NCBI GenBank assembly: GCA_023974075.1
Contig: JAMFTG010000045.1
Span: forward strand, 33,501-97,500
Origin: Chaenocephalus aceratus
Lineage: Eukaryota > Chordata > Actinopteri > Perciformes > Channichthyidae
Length of the DNA: 64,000 bases
Reading direction: 5' to 3'
Shown here: in pieces, positions 23,967 to 34,020 of the stretch
How positions within the stretch are numbered: the first letter of the stretch is position 1
Layout: each line of letters starts with the position of its first letter
Made by a program: the position numbers and the translations under genes
Notes under the pieces: generated by a model
Told to the model about the DNA's origin: nothing
The model's database searches: none
What the model saw: the letters and a program-made list of their open reading frames with translations, nothing else

Positions 23967-25127
23967 TGTCAGGTTTTCTCGATTGGCAATCACTTCCAGT
24001 CGACTCCGACACGCTTTCCAGTAAAGTACTCGCTCAAAAACTTTGATAAATTCGACTTTGAAACAGAGAAACAATACACTGTGATGAATGTAAACACTTC
24101 GGAGGCGACCATCTCGTGACGTCACGCAGTAGATCGCAAGCCACGCCCACGAAGGCGGAGGTCAACTGCGGATTTCACGGCGGCAAATTCAAAACTCATC
24201 AAATTAGTTGCTATTCCAACATCTTTTGATATGGGTTCCAATGGACACTTTTGGTCATTACTATACGTATACTATACTATACAGATCATGCACAGGCGCA
24301 CACTTCACGGGGTCTTTAACCTGTGGTTTCTCTTCTAGCGATACGATCCTCACAATAACAGAGAGCTGTTCTTTATGACTCAGATCAGGAGTGCAATCCA
24401 ACATGATGGAGAAATACTTACACGTTTTTATCTCTTCCACAATTGTGTCCAGTATTTTAGAGCTGATTGAGTCAATCAGTTCATTTTGCCCATATAATGT
24501 GTGACTGCCAGCTCCACTGTCCACCCTACCAACATGCTGCTTCCTGACTGGATCGAATGTGGCCATAAGCTCCACTTCTTTAAAGAGTTGCCATTGTCCG
24601 GCTGGTTTAATGTGTCCGTGGACCCCTCAGAGCCAGGTGTCTCTGCTAAGGACTGAAGTATTGCCACGAGTCGGGTGAGAACGTCGCGCCCCCTATTTCC
24701 CTCAGCCTGAGCAAGGGCCATCTCTTGCATATCTATTGTAAGCCCCCTGGCAAGGCGGACGTCTAACTCCTTCCATGTTGCCTTGTTCGTGTTGTGCTCC
24801 TTGCTTTCTTCATACCTTCAGCAAGTGTCCAGTCCTTTAGTCCTTCCCTATTGAGTTTGTAACTTCTCTGTGAAAACATTTTGCAGCAGAAGCCGTGCAA
24901 GCTATCATTCTTTTTTGAATACATCAACCAGCTTCTTTTGATTTTTTCTCCGTTGATTAAGACTCTGTTAGAATAGTCCTGCTGACACCGTCTCCCGTCT
25001 TTTTGTTTGGGAAAGGTAAACCTATGTTTCACTTGATATGGTCCTCTGAACAAACTCTGTCCTGTCATTATCAGTAAGAACAGATGGCCAGTCGGCAGGG
25101 TCTATTGGTGAAGCCTTTATCCCTGAT

Positions 25128-26075
25128 GCTGAGGTGGAGGGGACAGGAGCGCTTGATGCTGTATCACTGGGCTCTGCTGAGGTGGAGGGGACAGGAGCGC
25201 TTGATGCTGTATCACTCTGCTGAGGTGGAGGGGACAGGAGCGCTTGATGCTGTATCACTGGGCTCTGCTGAGGTGGAGAGGACGGGAGCGCTTGATGCTG
25301 TATCACTGGGCTCTGCTGAGGTGGAGAGGACGGGAGCGCTTGATGCTGTATCACTGGGCTCTGCTGAGGTGGAGGGGACAGGAGCGCTTGATGCTGTATC
25401 ACTGGGCTCTGCTGAGGTGGAGAGGACGGGAGCGCTTGATGCTGTATCACTGGGCTCTGCTGAGGTGGAGAGGACGGGAGCGCTTGATGCTGTATCACTG
25501 GGCTCTGCTGAGGTGGAGGGGACAGGAGCGCTTGATGCTGTATCACTGGGCTCTGCTGAGGTGGAGAGGACGGGAGCGCTTGATGCTGTATCACTGGGCT
25601 CTGCTGAGGTGGAGGGGACAGGAGCGCTTGATGCTGTATCACTGGGCTCTGCTGAGGTGGAGAGGACGGGAGCGCTTGATGCTGTATCACTGGGCTCTGC
25701 TGAGGTGGAGGGGACAGGAGCGCTTGATGCTGTATCACTGGGCTCTGCTGAGGTGGAGGGGACGGGAGCGCTTGATGCTGTATCACTGGGCTCTGCTGAG
25801 GTGGAGGGGACAGGAGCGCTTGATGCTGTATCACTGGGCTCTGCTGAGGTGGAGAGGACGGGAGCGCTTGATGCTGTATCACTGGGCTCTGCTGAGGTGG
25901 AGGGGACAGGAGCGCTTGATGCTGTATCACTGGGCTCTGCTGAGGTGGAGAGGACGGGAGCGCTTGATGCTGTATCACTGGGCTCTGCTGAGGTGGAGGG
26001 GACAGGAGCGCTTGATGCTGTATCACTGGGCTCTGCTGAGGTGGAGGGGACGGGAGCGCTTGATGCTGTATCACT
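25128..26075 (-). repeat. 48 bp coding minisatellite, ~20 copies
   Basis: Lies in the hAT N-terminal region. On the minus strand it encodes [16 protein letters not shown], with a P/L variant (SAPVL). On the plus strand two unit types, with gaggggacagg and gagaggacggg, alternate for much of the array, suggesting a 96 bp higher-order unit. One unit at ~25215 lacks 5 bp and shifts the frame. The long open frames on the plus strand are shadows. Confidence 0.95.
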
Positions 26076-26156
26076 GGGTTTTTCAGGTTGATATGTGAAG
26101 CTCATTAGCTGTGCTGTGTGCTGTGTATTAATGTCTTTGTTGATTGAGTAACACAT

Positions 26157-26497
26157 GGAAATGGTAACTTGAGGGAGACCATAATTAATATGAACTAGTA
26201 TTAATGTGGCATAAATTGTTACTTGCTGTTTTAATTTAAAGTGAATAAAATGTTAACTTCTGCGAATCATGGTGTCTTCACTCAGCTCCCCAACCCAGTT
26301 CTAAAGCTCTGTAAAACAAACCTCCTTTTGAAGTTAAAGCCTTAAATGGTTGTCGGTTCAATTCCAACTGGTGTAGTCAGTAGTGTTTTTATGTATTTAG
26401 TAACTTCTATTTTGTCCATTTGGTTACATATGTAACAACGGTGTTTGTTAAACAAACACAAACAATTAAATGTTTAATTTCACACAAAAGTAGCAAA
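26157..26497. other. Non-coding; possible tRNA-like (SINE) B box
   Basis: Nothing coding. ggttcaattcc at ~26355-26365 matches a pol III B box and lies in a tRNA-like context, but no A box or 3' tail was convincing. Confidence 0.25.
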
Positions 26498-26564
26498 AAT
26501 AGCAGATCTACAAGCTTGAAATGCGTCGCACTGCAATGCGTTTTGAGCTTGTAGATCTGCTATT
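26498..26564. repeat. Palindromic hairpin, 19 bp perfect arms (copy 1)
   Basis: aatagcagatctacaagct at 26498-26516 is exactly complemented at 26546-26564, with a 29-base loop containing two copies of aatgcg. The arm core gatctacaagct recurs in the hairpin at 28971-29028. Confidence 0.9.
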
Positions 26565-26784
26565 GTTGTTATTTTTGAATTGGAATCCTGAAAAGTAAAG
26601 TTTTTATTTAATTTGGGCTGTTGGGATATTGCTCCACTGGTAAATACTATCCTGTTAACCTTAAAAAATGACTGCTTATGCAGGCAATGTTGTAGAAATG
26701 TTTGAATGAATACTTTAACACTTTGCTAAAACTACAGAGGTACAGTTGTATGTTTGTAACCTGTTGTATATTGATGTGTTGCAG

Positions 26785-29700
26785 ACAAACGGACCGTGTA
26801 GCGGGTTGAGTCTCGCCCTGCGTCCAAGTCACGCTCCGGCACGCTGTCGACGAGGCTCATTGTACTGGAGGCTCATTTTCTTGTGGTGAGTATATGACTT
26901 CATTCACTTCCCCTCGACCTTAACTATCAAGTTCTCTGCTATCCAATGATCTGCTTGATACCATCGCTGTTGGGCAGAAACCTTGCATGTCCACAACATT
27001 AAATTAACGTAGTTGTTCAGTCACAAGTTATTGTTAATACTGTCATTGGTTAAATATTCATATAATCGACATACGCACCTAACTACTCAATCTGGCAACC
27101 CTATTTTGCATTTTATTATAGGTGAAGATTTTCAAAATATATTCACATTTTGTTTGTTGCTGTAACCGCCAATCTCACGACCTGATGCATCAAGCTGTGA
27201 GTCTCCCTACTTGTGACACTGCCTTGATGAAGTATAAAATGGGGCATTCATGTATTAAAATAATCAAAGATTAAATGTGGAGATGCAAGGTTTCTGCCAG
27301 ACGGCAACAACATCCATTGGATTTATTGATGATCACTAATTGCAACATTCTCTTCTTTTTCAGTGACTGTTGCTGTGAATGTGGCTGTAAGGTTTGTGCT
27401 GGAGCAGTATCTTGCAGGTCCCAACTTTTAAAACATTACAGAGAGAAACATACAATTCATGGGACAAATAGAAGACACGAAGCCATTGGTTGTGATCCCA
27501 TGATCAGCGACTTCACAATGAGATGGCCAGCTCTCTTTGATGTGACTGAGGTTAGTATGAACTAGTGACCGTGTATGTGACTTATTGTGTAAACGCTGTG
27601 CCATATTAATGAAAATGGTCTCATAAAGCCATATGTGTGCTTTCAGATTAATGCTGAGTTCAAACGGATCACCACAATTCCTCTGCAGTCTAGGTTCCTA
27701 TCACAGCTGGACCTGTACTCTGCAAACCTGCTGAAGATGTTTGAAAGCACAACTGGGCAGAAAGGGAAACAACTGAAAGCGTTGACTAACAACATGGACA
27801 CAGTAAGTTATCTGATACTTTAGTAGATGTTTAGGTGGGCAAGTGAAAGGATGTCGCTAGACATGAAGCAGGGAGTGAGGCTAAACACAGGTCAGAGTAC
27901 AGTAATGTCAGCCTATGGAATCCTCTGGGTGGGACCCTGTGGGGACACCCCGGCTTTCTCCTCTCAGATACTTAAGTCTCGTTAGTCGCCAGACTCCTCA
28001 GCCATCAACTTGATCTGGTTCACCATATCAAGTTTTATAACGTGTAGATAGCCATTATTGTTTTGGGCGTCCTTGACATGAAAAAGTTTGAGCAACACTG
28101 AAATATAGCAACATAATTTTGTCAGGAAACGGTTTTAGAATCGGCCTCAGGTCCTACTGGGTTAAGCTAGGTGTCTAGCCCAAGTTTAACCTGTGGACCG
28201 TGGTTCTTATTTTTTAGAAAAGAGACTGGCTTGTCATTGTTCCACCCATTGCTTTCCTTTGAGAGTTCAGGGGGAGGTGTGGGGTGGGTGGCTATAAAGT
28301 ATGGAACTTTGTTGTGGTCCTGGTCATAAATAGAATGTTCTAAAAGGGAAAGGTGGCCATTGGAGCAGGATTTGTGATGATGATAGTGCATGCACAGCAC
28401 CTTTTTTTTTGTTAATTTATTGTCAAACATGTGCTGCAAGGACCTTATGTATCTGTGTATTTGAGTTTTAAGTGTGTATTCTGTTCTTCTGTCACTCATC
28501 TTTCAGGATGACATTGATGCGGGAAGGGACCTCCTAATTAAAGGACTCTGCCTCTACCTCAACGAGGATCCTGGAGACCTTGTGCAGGAGTTCATAGTAA
28601 GTGACTAATTGTAAAGTGTATACATGTGTACATCTTAGATTAAGAACCAGAGAACATTCTCTGTCATTAGCTCTTATTTAGCTGAGCACTCAGACAGGCA
28701 GTGTTGTGTTAACTCTGCTCAAGTGTGGTGCTACTCAAGTTAACTGTACTGTAGTTGAATTACATAGTTGTGACTTAAACACATACTAAAATGCTAAATA
28801 CTGCTAAAAGCACTGACTAATTAGTCCATCACTCCTTTAGTGACTCTGCATGATTGCTGATTATTTAACTAACGACTAAACTGTTGGCTGAGAAACATGG
28901 GCTTCTAATGATGGCTTCATCTCCCATGATGGCCATACTTTACACATGACTTAGTTGCACACCAGTGTCTCACCGAAAATAGCTGATCTACAAGCTCACA
29001 ACACGTTGTGAGCTTGTAGATTTCGGTGCCAGACAACCAAGTGAAATCAGACTTGATCAAACCACTCTGTATAGTTATGAGAAACAAGCTGACACAGCCT
29101 CAAAGCATAGTGCATCTCATTCACTACAGATACATGGAGTTCACAAGCTAATCAGAGCTATATTACAGTCTTGACTCATGGTTGAGATTCCTGTGTTGAA
29201 TGCTGGTCTCATGAATGCTTTTTCTTAACTAATAATCCTTTTTGTGAACACTAGGATGTGGATGAGACGATCGTTGAAGGTGCGATTGAGAAGACCACCA
29301 TGGGGATCTTCACCCTAAAAAACACCGCCAGTGAGGACGATGTCAGAGTTGTCCTGGAGGGGGTCACAGTCATACGAGATCTGGAGACTGGCTTTTGCAT
29401 CCGCCATGTTGTTGGGACTGATTTACTCTCTGAACCTGAGTTACCCAAAACAGCTCAGCTGCACATTTGAGGTACTGCAGAAGATCATAATGGAGTCGGA
29501 TGGTGGGGTCCTCTCCTACAAAGCACACAGCTTGAAGACCAAGCTACACGAGTGGGAGTAATGCTCACTGGTGGGGGGTGAAGGGAGGGGGGGGGGGGCA
29601 CTCAGACATTCTACCAGTCTTTGAAGAAGACTGTGTCAAAGAATCTCACAGACTCTTGTTTGCCTCTTTAATATCTTAAAGTTGACCAAAACACGTCATG

Positions 29701-30330
29701 TTTTATACTAATAATGGCCAAAGTTTAACATAATAGTCAGTATAAATAGTGTTAGTTAAAGTGGTTCAAATCTAAAATGGCACTTTCCCGGTTTTAATGG
29801 GTTTGATGTTTTTATGTGCCTTATGTCCGTTCTCACTCACGGCCCAAATAAGTATAGAAATGTATAAATATATATAAATATTCTAACCACTATTCACATT
29901 AGAAAATACCATGCATCTTGTTCCATATGTTTGAACTGAATTAGTCCTGGACTTTGAAGAAATGCATTTTAACAATTTTGCCTCTGTTTGAATACAAGAG
30001 AAACCCACTCTCAAACTGAATCTCTCTCAAACTGAATCTCTCTCTGAATGTGACTTATGGGGAAGACAAAAAAAATCTAATGTAAAAGAAGAATACATAT
30101 ATGTAAACTAACAGGCGTCTAAAATTAGCTAAAATGTATTAAAAAAAGAATGTTAACATGTTTATATTGTTGTTTATAAAGCAATTTTGCTCAAGTGTTT
30201 TACACGAAGGTATTCAAAATGTTTATTTGATGTAGTGTTTTACATAAAATATGTTTGATACATTGATACTTTACATAATGCACTTTACTGTATTCCCCTG
30301 CATTTGAAATAAAATGTATTTGCACTGTTT
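26785..30330 (+). CDS. Spliced gene of unknown function, C2H2-like finger at the N-terminal side
   Basis: Exons: a probable upstream exon 26785-26885 (gcag / gtgagt, no ATG), then 27364-27550, 27647-27802, 28507-28596 and 29255 on. Acceptors follow pyrimidine tracts and three donors are gtgagt or gtaagt. Phases agree at every junction after 27550. Exon 27364 encodes CCCECGCKVCAG, a finger-like CKVC..HYREKH motif and MRWPALFDVTE. The next exons read INAEFKRITTIPLQSRFLSQ, DDIDAGRDLLIKGLCLYLNE and DVDETIVEGAIEKTTMGIFT. The ATG frame stops at 29468. The +1 frame from ~29390 reads AMLLGLIYSLNLSYPKQL and on to TAA 29559, which looks like the true C-terminus, so a one-base shift is likely near 29385. 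An AATAAA is at 30308-30313. It resembles a multi-copy uncharacterised fish family with no known function. The start codon was not found. Confidence 0.65.
28971..29028. repeat. Palindromic hairpin, 17 bp perfect core (copy 2)
   Basis: atctacaagctcacaac at 28986-29002 pairs exactly with 29005-29021 across a 2-base centre. Outside a bulge, caccgaaa (28971-28978) pairs with tttcggtg (29021-29028). It lies in the last intron of the gene above and shares gatctacaagct with the hairpin at 26498. Confidence 0.9.
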
Positions 30331-30369
30331 GAATTGTGTTGTACTAATATGATCATATCATGTATCTAG

Positions 30370-30705
30370 AATAATGAACATGACTGAATAAGGTTGCCAG
30401 AACATGATTATAACATTTATAAATCAATGGAATGAAGTTAAAATAACATGACTAAATCATGTTGCCAGAACGTGATTTAAACATGTATAAATCAATGGAT
30501 TGATGTTAAAATAACATGACTAAATCATGTTGCCAGAACGTGATTGAAACATGTATAAATCAATGGAATGAAGTTAAAATAACATGACTAAATCATGTTG
30601 CCAGAACGTGATTGAAACATGTATAAATCAATGGAATGATGTTAAAATAACATGACTAAATCATGTTGCCAGAACGTGATTGAAACATGTATGAATAACT
30701 TTGTT
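30370..30705 (+). repeat. 68 bp minisatellite, ~5 copies
   Basis: gttgccagaa starts at 30393, 30461, 30529, 30597 and 30665, exactly 68 bp apart. It begins about 40 bp after the poly(A) signal of the preceding gene. Non-coding. Confidence 0.95.
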
Positions 30706-31216
30706 CAATTACATTAGGTTAAGTTAATATTTATGTGTTTAACCTAGGCAACTGGATCGAGTGCTGCCAAAGCAAACGATTAATGTGCAACCAATGTCCA
30801 CTATTCAATCACTTAGATCCAACGACTTATTTGTTTCAGTGTAGTAGATGATATATAGCAGGTGATGTAACTCTTTCCAAATGTCCCTGAATTTAAGGTG
30901 GGAGTAACGGTAATAATTGACGTTAACTCTAAATGTAACTATTGATTAGCAAACAAACGACCTTGCTATCGTCTAAAAGTAAGCTAGCAAGTTAAAACTG
31001 TTCCATCAACGGTAACTACAATCAATTTTTTTACTTAACTACAATCAATCATCATATCATCACATTAACGTTATTGTACCTTTGTCTTTCTCCCGTTTGT
31101 CGTCCTCCTTTTCCTTTTCCTTTTCTTTCTTCCCTGGGCACCAGATAACTTTGTTCTTTTCGACATGCTAATTACCGTCTTTTTTTTCTTCTCCCGAGTC
31201 ACAGCAGGTCAAAGGC
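30706..31216. other. No gene recognised
   Basis: AT-rich with pyrimidine runs near 31080-31190. Nothing coding was found. Confidence 0.4.
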
Positions 31217-31253
31217 GGCGGGTCAAGTGTCAGTCAGTGACACTTGACCCGCC
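31217..31253. repeat. Perfect hairpin, 16 bp arms, 5-base loop
   Basis: ggcgggtcaagtgtca at 31217-31232 is complemented exactly by 31238-31253 with loop gtcag. Confidence 0.9.
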
Positions 31254-31329
31254 CCCCTCGCTCCTTGAGGACATAAACAGCCTACGGGGCTGGGGCAGTT
31301 CAACTTACCTGAATTAGGGGGGGGTGCCA

Positions 31330-31553
31330 TACTGTATGGGCGCTGTAGGCAATATAGGCGTAGTTCTGTTAAGATAAGATAATAATTTGTACTTTGTTGA
31401 TCCAAAATCGGGAAATTGTTTTATTTTGAAAAAAAAAAATCCCAATTTTTTTTTTTTTAATAAAATAAATATTTCCCCCAATTTTCAGCGCCCCCCTGGC
31501 TTGATGCGCCCTTAGCATTCGCCTATACTGCCTATGCCAAGGGCCGGCCCTGC
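31330..31553 (-). mobile_element. hAT-like end with poly-A/T core
   Basis: On the minus strand from 31553: cagggccggcccttggcata, a common hAT tip, followed by gcagtataggcg. The left side (31333-31365) holds a matching gtaggcaatataggcg block in the opposite sense, so this may be a small degenerate element. It includes an aagataagataataattt block of the kind seen at fish SINE/LINE tails. Confidence 0.5.
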
Positions 31554-31859
31554 CCAAGACCTCCGTGAGTCTCAGTCAGGCCCATTCCCAAACCGCCCCC
31601 TACACCCTACCCCTCCGTTTGCACGTTCACGCGGAGGGTCCGCCATATTGAGGGCTGTTCCAAAGCAACGAGTGTCGAGGGGGAGTGGGCTATCAAGCCC
31701 TCAAACAGCGAGTCTGCAGCGGTGCTGACTTGAGACCGGTCTCTACCTGACCGGAGTCACGCTGTGTGTGTCCTCAGGAAACACGCTGTGTACAAGTAGT
31801 TCCAGCAAACATCCACTGATAAACTGCGATGTTAACAACCTCATATGTTTTTAACTTAG
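31554..31859. other. GC-rich repeat-like block, no gene
   Basis: 31580-31735 (cattcccaaaccgccccct onward) has the look of a terminal region of a fish DNA transposon, but no partner end was found. Nothing coding. Confidence 0.3.
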
Positions 31860-31867
31860 GATCATAC

Positions 31868-32615
31868 CAGAGTTCCCGTTAGCCGGTAATTACCGGACTA
31901 CGACCGGTAAAATATGCTGAAGACCGGCAAATCTAAATCTCTCCGGTCAAAGTTTCCGCTTAGCGCAATACCGCATCAGTTGCAACTTGCACCACTTATG
32001 TGACAGACAAGAATAGTCAACTCTAAAGTCTAACACTTAATGTGGAGAAAGAGATGTCCTGGATGGGTTGCATAGCGACGCTTATTGTGTAGGTGTCTTT
32101 TAATAAGCAGGTAGTCATATCATTAGCTAGAACTAGCTGGATCTGATCGATATGGACATAAACGCGAGTGAAGTCTAATCTGACGGGAGAGATCAGCTGC
32201 TGCTGACGAGTCGAGACGCAGCTCTGCATGATCACCTGCAGCGGTGAGCGGAACAAAACACACACTTCAGGTTAGAATATCACACGTAGCTATTTTAATT
32301 ACCTCTCAAACTACCGTAACTAGTTATAGACATGTTTAGTTTCACTGTCGGGTCACTCATTACTGATCCGCGAGCTGCATGATACTGGCGGGCTGTCAGG
32401 ACAGGAGGGGGAGAGAGCGCTCCGTTTATTATTCCCGTGTTATTGTACACTTGAATAATGTAGTTAATCTATTATAATTAGTTTAATATTATTTGTTTTA
32501 AAGCTCAATAAATAACAAAGAAGACCTTTGACCGGCACTTTTCTCATTTTGTCCGGAAGATTTAAACTTTAACGGACATGTTGACCGGCGAAAAAATATT
32601 CTAACGGGAACTCTG
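31868..32615. mobile_element. hAT MITE, 748 bp
   Basis: The ends cagagttcccgttag and ctaacgggaactctg are a perfect 15 bp inverted repeat. The flanks are an 8 bp duplication with one change, gatcatac (31860-31867) and gatcaaac (32616-32623), the size expected for hAT. Both subterminal regions are rich in ACCGG motifs (for example near 31883-31950 and 32531-32586), as hAT transposases require. No transposase is encoded. Confidence 0.9.
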
Positions 32616-32849
32616 GATCAAACCTGTGTTTAGTCTAGAAAAAGGTAAATGTGTGCATTTTATTATAAAGTTGTGTATATTTACAGACCGCTGCAAAAAC
32701 TAAGAAGCTTATAAACATCAGGTTTAAAACTAAAAGAGCTTTGAAACACAATGAAAGATGTTTGGAGTTTTATTTGAGTTATTCATTTAAACTTTTTGTC
32801 AAAGAGATGCTGATTTGAAACCGTTGTTACATACAGTTACGGCACTTCC

Positions 32850-33195
32850 TGTTTGTGCCGGAGAGAGGGGAAGCCGTCCCAAAGCTTGCTGCTGTGTTTA
32901 CTCCCTCTGACAGGAGGAGCCTCGTTGAGCTACAGACGGAGTTCACTCCATCACGGAGGGGTAGGGTCGAGGGAGTGGTTTGGGAGTGGGCCTCCCTCAC
33001 CCTGTTCCAGTCCCGCCTCAAAACCCACCTCTTCAACTCTGTATCCATAAGCCCCCCCCCCTCTCAATCAACTTCCTCCTGACTGCTTTTCTGTTTTGTT
33101 TCTTTCTGTTTTGTTTGTCTACCCTCCCTCCCAAATGTAAAGCGTCTTTGGGTTCAAGAAAAGCGCTACAGAAATAAAATATATGATTATTATAA
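32850..33195 (+). mobile_element. 5'-truncated L2-type LINE, 3' end
   Basis: The frame at 32855-33082 ends with SLTLFQSRLKTHLFNSVSIS, the typical end of the L2/CR1-type reverse-transcriptase protein. The tail taaagcgtctttgggttcaa then aaaagcgctacagaaataaa and attattat is a standard fish LINE 3' terminus. Compare the tails at 48636 and 63205. Confidence 0.8.
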
Positions 33196-33640
33196 TAAGT
33201 ACCCTGTATCAAGATGCAAAACAAGTGAAATTTGACCTTTTTAGAGAGATTTAGCAAAAAAAACACGGTGGTGAGACGATCTCCCTAGAAGCTCCGTAAA
33301 GATACGTGTTGTGATGACTGTGTTTGCTTCCCCTGTCGCGAGTCCGGATCACTCAGTGATGATACTATATACCTACATAATCTGTGGAGTCTCAGCTTTA
33401 ATTGGATATCTTGTATGTGCAGCTACGATAAGTAATAAGGGTACTTTTATCTTGAGTTCTGTGCCAAAGTCCGTTAGCATTTTTCATTTAGTCATTTAGA
33501 TGCTTCTTATGAGACTTGTGTTTTGTTTTGGTAAACATGGTTTGTATCGTCAGTTAGCTGAGATTATTTCCGTTAATCCGGTATAACACATTAATAGTTT
33601 GTTAAATATTAAGATCCCCTGAGACACAGTATCGTGAAAT
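33196..33640 (+). repeat. Dispersed repeat, inverted partner of 5515-6340
   Basis: Contains aagtaccctgtatcaagat, tgacctttttagagag, gctccgtaaagatacgtg, cgtcagttagctgag and atagtttgttaaatatta in the same order as the complement of the 6 kb copy. Confidence 0.65.
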
Positions 33641-33689
33641 TTTTTTTTTTTACATTACGTTTTTTATGAATTGAACAACAGAAAAATAA

Positions 33690-33768
33690 TCGTTAGATTA
33701 GTCGACTAATCGATCAAATAATCGCCCGATTAATCGTTTTCGAAATAATCGTTTCCCCCCAGCACTAG
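33690..33768 (-). mobile_element. Single hAT-like end
   Basis: Minus-strand tip ctagtgctggggggaaacga followed by alternating ATTAATCG/CGATTA motifs, a familiar hAT terminal pattern. The partner end was not found. Confidence 0.6.
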
Positions 33769-33974
33769 TAAACACAAATGTACGGCAAATATGGAAGATA
33801 AGTTCATTTCACAGCGGGTGGATCGTAACCCTGACTTTAAGATCTGTCAGGCATCTCCCCCGTATTCATGGTATGTGCACCGCTGCTAAAACACGATCAT
33901 TAATATCCTCTACTTTCCAGTATGTAGTGTCGCTTTCCGGGACACAGCCCCACACACAATGTGTGTGTCTCTGT

Positions 33975-34020
33975 TTTGATCCGCTCTGTGTGTATTTACA
34001 TGAACACAGAGCGGATCAAA
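33975..34020. repeat. Perfect hairpin, 17 bp arms, 12-base loop
   Basis: tttgatccgctctgtgt at 33975-33991 pairs exactly with 34004-34020. No gene context. Confidence 0.9.

Larger units (their letters stand above)
19100..24315. mobile_element. Kolobok-like element inserted at TTAA in the hAT gene
   Basis: A TTAA lies on each side (19096-19099 and 24316-24319). The two ends form an inverted repeat: agtgccagtgaagtg on the left, agaccccgtgaagtg on the right complement, 12 of 15 matching with a gtgaagtg core. Taking out the interval with one TTAA fuses the hAT halves in frame (EEKPQ-VK-EHFLGF on the minus strand), which fixes the boundaries. TTAA duplication plus a THAP-domain gene is the known signature of Kolobok; piggyBac also uses TTAA but lacks THAP. 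The element carries two converging genes: P2RX7-C-like (+) and THAP (-). Length is 5216 bp. Confidence 0.88.
17936..26156 (-). mobile_element. hAT transposase gene (ZMYM1/TTF-finger type), decayed and split by a nested insertion
   Basis: Read right to left. An N-terminal leader starts at 26156 (MCYSINKDINTQHTAQ), then about 20 copies of [16 protein letters not shown] (25128-26075), then [18 protein letters not shown]. After a one-base shift follows a TTF-type zinc finger region at 25029-24763 (RGPYQVKHRFTFPKQ, DGRRCQQDYSNRV, then FCCKMFS). A DUF4371-like region at 24575-24320 has IVEEIKTCKYFSIMLDCTPD. After the insertion come HFLGFLVAEQSTGERVT, SYDNGANMKGKNKGVQA (with a shift), FVPCGAHTLHLEAADAAKSS (18891) and WETRWESRI-like blocks. 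A C-terminal hAT dimerisation motif, LPVTVAAAERSFS, lies at ~17955-17937 and is cut by the junction with the 16-kb relic. At least five single-base shifts plus a 5 bp deletion in the repeat (25215) break the frame. No terminal inverted repeats were found. Confidence 0.85.

Noticed and set aside
24120..24260. Right end of the Kolobok-like element placed at the THAP gene promoter (about 24.2 kb)
   Set aside because: The hAT frame resumes only at the TTAA at 24316, which also matches the inverted end.
25084..26098. Long plus-strand open frames (335 and 284 residues)
   Set aside because: Antisense shadows of the 48 bp repeat in the minus-strand hAT gene.
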